From NCBI GenBank assembly GCA_002706335.1, contig PAKZ01000009.1:1-64000 (forward strand): DNA of 64,000 nucleotides, written 5' to 3'. The stretch comes from Ahrensia sp. (GTDB lineage: Bacteria; Pseudomonadota; Alphaproteobacteria; Rhizobiales; Rhizobiaceae). Position 1 is the stretch's first letter. Each line of letters starts with the position of its first letter. The position numbers were made by a program, and so were the translations under genes. The notes beneath the pieces were generated by a model. That model saw nothing but the letters and a program-made list of their open reading frames with translations. It searched no databases and was not told the DNA's origin. Below, one piece after another: positions 59,268-64,000 of this stretch.

Positions 59268-60236
59268 ATGGCAAACGTCATTGGGCTCGTGCTGCCGTTT
59301 TTCGGACTGATCCTTCTCGGCTTCGTCACCGCGAAGATCGTTCGCCAGCCTCTTGAAGCGCTCGGATGGATGAACACCTTCATCCTCTATGTCGCGCTGC
59401 CGGCGTTGTTCTTCAATTTGTTGTCGCGCACCCCGGTCGAACAGCTGGCGCAATGGCGCTTCGTCCTCGGCGCGACTTTCGGCACATATACGGTTTTCGC
59501 GCTGATGTTCGTCATCGCCGTCGTTCGGTCCGGTGGCGATATCGCCGAGAGCACGATCAAAGGGCTCGCCGCCGCCTATGGCAATATCGGCTATATGGGG
59601 CCTGGTTTGGCGCTGCTGGCGTTCGGCGAACAGGCGGTCGTGCCGGTGGCGCTGGTATTTTGTTTCGACAACACGCTGCATTTCGTAATGGCGCCGCTGA
59701 TGATGGCGCTGTCCGGCCGGGACGGAAGCCAGCAGACGCCCGCGCAACTGGCGCTCGGTGTCCTTAAGCGCGTCTTCACGCACCCCTTCATCCTGGCTAC
59801 GATCATCGGCGTCGGCGCGGCGATCCTGTCCTTCCAGACACCGGCGCCCTTGCAGACATTGCTGAACTATCTCGCCAATGCCGCCGCGCCCTGCGCTCTG
59901 TTCGCCATGGGTGTGACGCTGGCCCTTAGACCCTTGCGGCGGGTGCCGTCTGACATGGCGTTCATCGTTGCGATCAAGCTGATCATCCACCCGGTCATCG
60001 TCTATGTGTTATTGAGCCTGATTGGCAATTTCCCGCCGATCTGGGTCTATTCAGGCGTTCTGCTCGCCGCGTTGCCGACTGCGACGAATGTCTTCGTCAT
60101 CGCCCAGCAATATGATGTCTGGGTCGAACGCGCTTCGGCCTCGGTGCTGATCACGACGACGGCATCGGTCGTCACGGTCACCGGTTTACTGTTCTCTATG
60201 ACGAATGGCTGGCTCCCGGCCGATCTCTTTCCCTGA
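59268..60236 (+). CDS. AEC family (auxin efflux carrier-like) transporter
   Basis: MANVIGLVLPFFGLILLGFVTAKIVRQPLEALGWMNTFILYVALPALFFNLLSRTP. Confidence 0.93.
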   Translation: MANVIGLVLPFFGLILLGFVTAKIVRQPLEALGWMNTFILYVALPALFFNLLSRTPVEQLAQWRFVLGATFGTYTVFALMFVIAVVRSGGDIAESTIKGLAAAYGNIGYMGPGLALLAFGEQAVVPVALVFCFDNTLHFVMAPLMMALSGRDGSQQTPAQLALGVLKRVFTHPFILATIIGVGAAILSFQTPAPLQTLLNYLANAAAPCALFAMGVTLALRPLRRVPSDMAFIVAIKLIIHPVIVYVLLSLIGNFPPIWVYSGVLLAALPTATNVFVIAQQYDVWVERASASVLITTTASVVTVTGLLFSMTNGWLPADLFP

Positions 60237-61425
60237 ACGGCCGGGAAAACAAGCTTCGAAATCCGGCGCCGGGCGCCATGCCTTCGCGCATCGCGATATT
60301 TCGTAGCGGCGGAATGGCGATAAGCATGCCAAGCCCAACGGCGCGGGCGATCTGAACCGGCAGGAAACCGGTCAGAAGCGAGCGGTTGAGCATGTCGACC
60401 GTTCCCGTCCGCGTCGTCACGTCGGCACGGCGCATGCGGTCATAGCGCGCGGTGACGGCGGACGCACCCGGATCGCCGCCGGCGCGTTCGAGGCATTTGC
60501 CGAGATCGGCGATGTCTCGCATCGACAGGTTGAGACCCTGCGCGCCGATAGGCGGGAAAATATGTGCGGTCTGGCCGATCAGGACGAGCCGTTCGGCGGC
60601 GAAGCGATGCGCGATCATGCCCGAGAGCGGCCAGCATTGCGGCTTGGAGACCGCGCTCACCTTTCCGAGCATCGACTGCATGCGTTCCTCGATCATGCGG
60701 GCGAGCGTATCGCCGTCGAGCGCAGCGATGCGTTCGGCTTCGACCGGCGTTTCCACCCAAACGAGGCTGGAGCGCTTGCCCTTCATCGGAACCTGGGCGA
60801 AGGGGCCGCGCTCTGTGTGGAATTCGGTAGACACGAAACCATGATCGCGCGAATGTTCGAAGGTCAGAACGATGGCTGTCTGCGGATAGCCCCAGCGGCG
60901 CGTGCCGATGGAGGCGCTTTCGCGCAGGAGCGAATTCACGCCGTCGGACGCGACCACGAGCCTCGCCTGGAGTATCTCGCTGTTGGCGAGCAGTACCGTA
61001 GCGTGGTCAGGCCTCCAAGACGCCGAGCTCGCCATCGAGTCGACGACACGAATCGCCGGCTGCGCTTCGACCGCCTTGAGGAGGGCAGCGTTGAGAGACC
61101 TGTTGACGATGTTATAGCCGAAGGCCGGCTGATCGATCTCATAGGCCTCGAATGTCACGGTGGGAGCGCGGATAAGCCGCCTTGTCCCATCGATCAGCCG
61201 CATGGTGGTCATCGGCGTGGCGTCGGCCTCTATGTGTTCCCACGCTCCGAGCTCGGCAAGCAAATCGGTGCCCGGCATCATTAGCGCGGTCGTGCGGTCG
61301 TCGCTTTCAAGGAATGTGCCTGACGGCGCGACGAGGGTGACCGAATAGCCGGATTTGGCGGCTTGTAGCGCCGCCGCCATGCCTGCCGGTCCGCCGCCGA
61401 CAACAACGATATCGCTTTCGATCAT
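60196..61425 (-). CDS. UbiH/UbiF family FAD-dependent hydroxylase
   Basis: MIESDIVVVGGGPAGMAAALQAAKSGYSVTLV...RLVLIGQTAHIFPPIGAQGLNLSMRDIADLGKCL. Confidence 0.95.
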   Translation of the reverse strand: MIESDIVVVGGGPAGMAAALQAAKSGYSVTLVAPSGTFLESDDRTTALMMPGTDLLAELGAWEHIEADATPMTTMRLIDGTRRLIRAPTVTFEAYEIDQPAFGYNIVNRSLNAALLKAVEAQPAIRVVDSMASSASWRPDHATVLLANSEILQARLVVASDGVNSLLRESASIGTRRWGYPQTAIVLTFEHSRDHGFVSTEFHTERGPFAQVPMKGKRSSLVWVETPVEAERIAALDGDTLARMIEERMQSMLGKVSAVSKPQCWPLSGMIAHRFAAERLVLIGQTAHIFPPIGAQGLNLSMRDIADLGKCLERAGGDPGASAVTARYDRMRRADVTTRTGTVDMLNRSLLTGFLPVQIARAVGLGMLIAIPPLRNIAMREGMAPGAGFRSLFSRPFRERDRPGASHSS

Positions 61426-61608
61426 CGCAATTTTCCTTGTCGTAGTCCTGCCCCGACAAGTGGCGGAGCCGGTGGCGTCTGTCCAGCCCCGTCATTCAAT
61501 TCGCGGCGGGACCATTTGAAGCATGCAGCTTTTACTCCGAAAATAATTGCAGGTTTCGACTGAAAAACCACGAGAAACGGGCTTTTCGCGTTTGCGCAAC
61601 ACGTTGGA

Positions 61609-63234
61609 ATGCGCTTAGCATTGAAACGCGAGATTTTATCAAAGGGTAAAACACCATTGAACGATGTCGGGGCTACGTCATCTTCGCCGACCCTCTTGAA
61701 AGTGGAGGGCATTTCAAAGACGTTCGGCGAATTGAAAGCCAATGACAGTGTCAATCTCGATATCGTTCCGGGAGAAATCCACGCTCTGCTCGGCGAGAAC
61801 GGCGCGGGCAAATCTACTCTCGTGAAAATGCTGTTCGGATCGCTGCAGCCCGATGGCGGCACGATCTTCTGGAAGGACCAACCGGTCGTTGTCACCAATC
61901 CGATGCAGGCGCGTGCGCTCGGGATCGGCATGGTTTTCCAGCATTTCTCGCTTTTCGATGCGCTGACCACCGCCGAGAACATCGCGCTTTCACTCGACGA
62001 GAAAATCGCTATTTCGACCATTGCCGAACGCGCCCGGGCGCTCGGCGACGCCTATGGCCTGCCACTCGATCCCAATTCGGTCGTTGGCGACCTTTCCGTC
62101 GGCGAGCGCCAGCGCATCGAAATCGTGCGCTGCCTGTTGCAGAAGCCGGAACTGATTATCCTCGACGAGCCGACGTCGGTGCTGACGCCGCAGGAGGCGG
62201 AGAAGCTGTTCGAGACGCTCTTCCAGCTGAAAAGCGAGGGTAAGTCGATCCTCTACATCTCGCACCGTCTTGAAGAGGTTCAGCGAATTTGCGACCGAGC
62301 GACCGTTCTGCGCCACGGCAAGGTTGTCGCCCATTGCAAGCCGTCGGAAGAGACGCCGTCCTCCTTGGCCAGCATGATGGTTGGGGCCGATGTCGACGCG
62401 GTGGAGCGCGCGTCGAAAGAAGGTCCGGAGGGCGACGCGCTCCTGGAAATTCGTGATCTCAACCGCGCCGCCGCCAGCCCCTTCGCCGTCCCGTTGACCG
62501 CCATTTCGCTGGCGGTCAAGGCAGGAGAGGTGATCGGCATTGCCGGCGTCGCCGGCAACGGCCAGGGCGAATTGTTCGAGGCAATCTCCGGCGAGGTCCT
62601 GCAGAAGGCGGCCGGCGAGGTGCGCCTGCGGGGAAGCGATGTAGGGCGGCTGGGGATCACGCAGCGCCGCCGGTCCGGCGCAGCTTTCGTCCCTGAGGAG
62701 CGGCTCGGTCACGGCGCCGCGCCGACGATGAAGCTCTCGGAAAACCTCCTCCTGTCGCGCTACCGGACTGACGCCAAGGCGTTTCTGGGATCGCTCGGGG
62801 TAATCCGAAACGGCGCGATCACCAAAGCGACGAAGCGAATTGTCGAGGAGATGGATGTGCGCAAGAGCGCCGAAGATCCGGAAGCGGCGGCCTTGTCGGG
62901 CGGCAACCTGCAGAAATTCATTATTGGCCGCGAACTGGACCGCAAGCCGGCGGTGCTGGTCGTCAACCAGCCGACATGGGGTGTCGACGCGGGTGCCGCG
63001 GCGAAAATCCGCCAGGCGTTAATCGAACTGGCGCGGTCGGGATCGGCTGTGCTTGTTATAAGCCAGGATCTCGACGAGCTCTTCGAGGTCTCCGACGCCA
63101 TCGCCGTCATGCATAACGGCAAACTTTCAGTGCCGCTGCCGATCGCCGAAGCGACTTATGAGAAGATCGGCCTGTTGATGGGCGGCGCGGAGCCAGGGCA
63201 TGCGAGCCACGGCGTGGAACTGGGGGCGTCATGA
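61609..63234 (+). CDS. ABC transporter ATP-binding protein with two ABC domains (BMP/nucleoside-type)
   Basis: LLGENGAGKSTLVKMLFGSLQPDGG, LSVGERQRIEIVRCLLQKPELIILDEPTSVLTPQEAEKLF; second domain LSGGNLQKFIIGRELDRKPAVLVVNQPTWGVDAGA. Start uncertain (TTG 61656 also possible). Confidence 0.93.
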   Translation: MRLALKREILSKGKTPLNDVGATSSSPTLLKVEGISKTFGELKANDSVNLDIVPGEIHALLGENGAGKSTLVKMLFGSLQPDGGTIFWKDQPVVVTNPMQARALGIGMVFQHFSLFDALTTAENIALSLDEKIAISTIAERARALGDAYGLPLDPNSVVGDLSVGERQRIEIVRCLLQKPELIILDEPTSVLTPQEAEKLFETLFQLKSEGKSILYISHRLEEVQRICDRATVLRHGKVVAHCKPSEETPSSLASMMVGADVDAVERASKEGPEGDALLEIRDLNRAAASPFAVPLTAISLAVKAGEVIGIAGVAGNGQGELFEAISGEVLQKAAGEVRLRGSDVGRLGITQRRRSGAAFVPEERLGHGAAPTMKLSENLLLSRYRTDAKAFLGSLGVIRNGAITKATKRIVEEMDVRKSAEDPEAAALSGGNLQKFIIGRELDRKPAVLVVNQPTWGVDAGAAAKIRQALIELARSGSAVLVISQDLDELFEVSDAIAVMHNGKLSVPLPIAEATYEKIGLLMGGAEPGHASHGVELGAS

Positions 63235-64000
63235 TCCGGGTCGAACTGATAAGGCGTCCGCAGCAATCGGCGCTATTTTCCGCGCTATCGCCCTTCATCG
63301 CCTTCGCGCTGACGCTGATCGCCGGTGCGATCCTGTTCTGGTTGATCGGCAAGCCGCCGCTGCCGGCGCTTTATTCCTACTTCATCGAACCGCTGACCGA
63401 GATTTGGTCGGTCCATGAACTGATCATCAAGGCGACGCCGCTGATCCTGATCGCGGTCGGCCTGTCGGTCTGCTACATTTCCAACAACTGGAACATCGGC
63501 GCGGAAGGCCAGTTCATTTTCGGCGGCATCGTCGGATCCCTGCTACCGATTCTTGTGCCGGGCTTCGGCGGCCCGCTGCTGCTGCCGCTGATGATGATCA
63601 TGGGAATGATCGGCGGTGCCGCCTACGCAGCAATCCCCGCTTTCCTGAAGACGCGGTTCAACACAAACGAGATCCTGACGAGCCTAATGCTCGTCTATGT
63701 CGCGCAACTGTTCCTCGATTGGCTGGCGCGCGGCGTGTTCCGCGACCCGAACGGCTCCGGCTTCCCCGGCTCCATTCGCTTTCCTGCCGTAGCTCGGCTG
63801 CCGGAGATCGCGCCGTCGCAGGGCGGTGCGCATCTGGGTATCGTCTTCGCTATTGTCGCAGCGCTTGTCGTCTGGTTCATGCTGCGTTCGACCTTGAAGG
63901 GTTTCGAGGTTAGGCTCATCGGCACCAGCCCGAGGGCAGGGCGGTTCGCCGGCTTCAGCGCTTCAAAGATGGCCTTCTTCGCCTTTTTAACCTCCGGCGC
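63231..64000 (+). CDS. ABC transporter permease (BMP/nucleoside-type), truncated at window end
   Basis: ATGA overlap; MIRVELIRRPQQSALFSALSPFIAFALTLIAGAILFWLIGKPPLPALYSYFIEPLTEIWSVHELIIKATPLILIAVGLSVCYISNNWNIGAEGQFIFGGI. Not in the ORF track because it runs off the window. Confidence 0.93.
   Translation, partial: MIRVELIRRPQQSALFSALSPFIAFALTLIAGAILFWLIGKPPLPALYSYFIEPLTEIWSVHELIIKATPLILIAVGLSVCYISNNWNIGAEGQFIFGGIVGSLLPILVPGFGGPLLLPLMMIMGMIGGAAYAAIPAFLKTRFNTNEILTSLMLVYVAQLFLDWLARGVFRDPNGSGFPGSIRFPAVARLPEIAPSQGGAHLGIVFAIVAALVVWFMLRSTLKGFEVRLIGTSPRAGRFAGFSASKMAFFAFLTSG

Overview
This 64 kb window looks like a core chromosomal segment of a GC-rich alphaproteobacterium, probably Hyphomicrobiales/Rhizobiales judging from gene content and order. 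It starts inside uvrA (minus strand) and ends inside an ABC permease gene. I recognise about 60 protein genes and one tRNA-Lys. They include uvrA/ssb, gyrA, coaD, two tandem cyclophilins, queA-tgt, kdsA, eno, a PDH cluster (pdhA, small membrane ORF, pdhB, pdhC ... lpd, lipA), cinA/ispDF, dusB-ntrB-ntrC-ntrY-ntrX-trkA-trkH-dat-hfq-hflX, mazG, a LuxR-type solo, ccdA, glmU, recG-sdhE-mfd, ialB, a family 5 solute-binding protein, a DsbA-family gene, hspQ, a UbiH-family gene, and an ABC transporter of the BMP/nucleoside type. I see no CRISPR array, prophage, transposase or rRNA. I found no convincing new multi-gene system. The points most worth checking are: (1) ntrY is split by an in-frame TAG codon; (2) a LuxR solo near tRNA-Lys has most of its canonical AHL-contact residues replaced; (3) a perfect 13-bp hairpin hides the Shine-Dalgarno of a LysE-family gene just after gyrA; (4) the hfq leader carries a strong A/T-rich dyad; (5) there are several unannotated small membrane ORFs with good ribosome-binding sites; (6) convergent gene pairs repeatedly interlock or abut at their stop codons. 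All similarity calls come from reading the sequence, without database searches.
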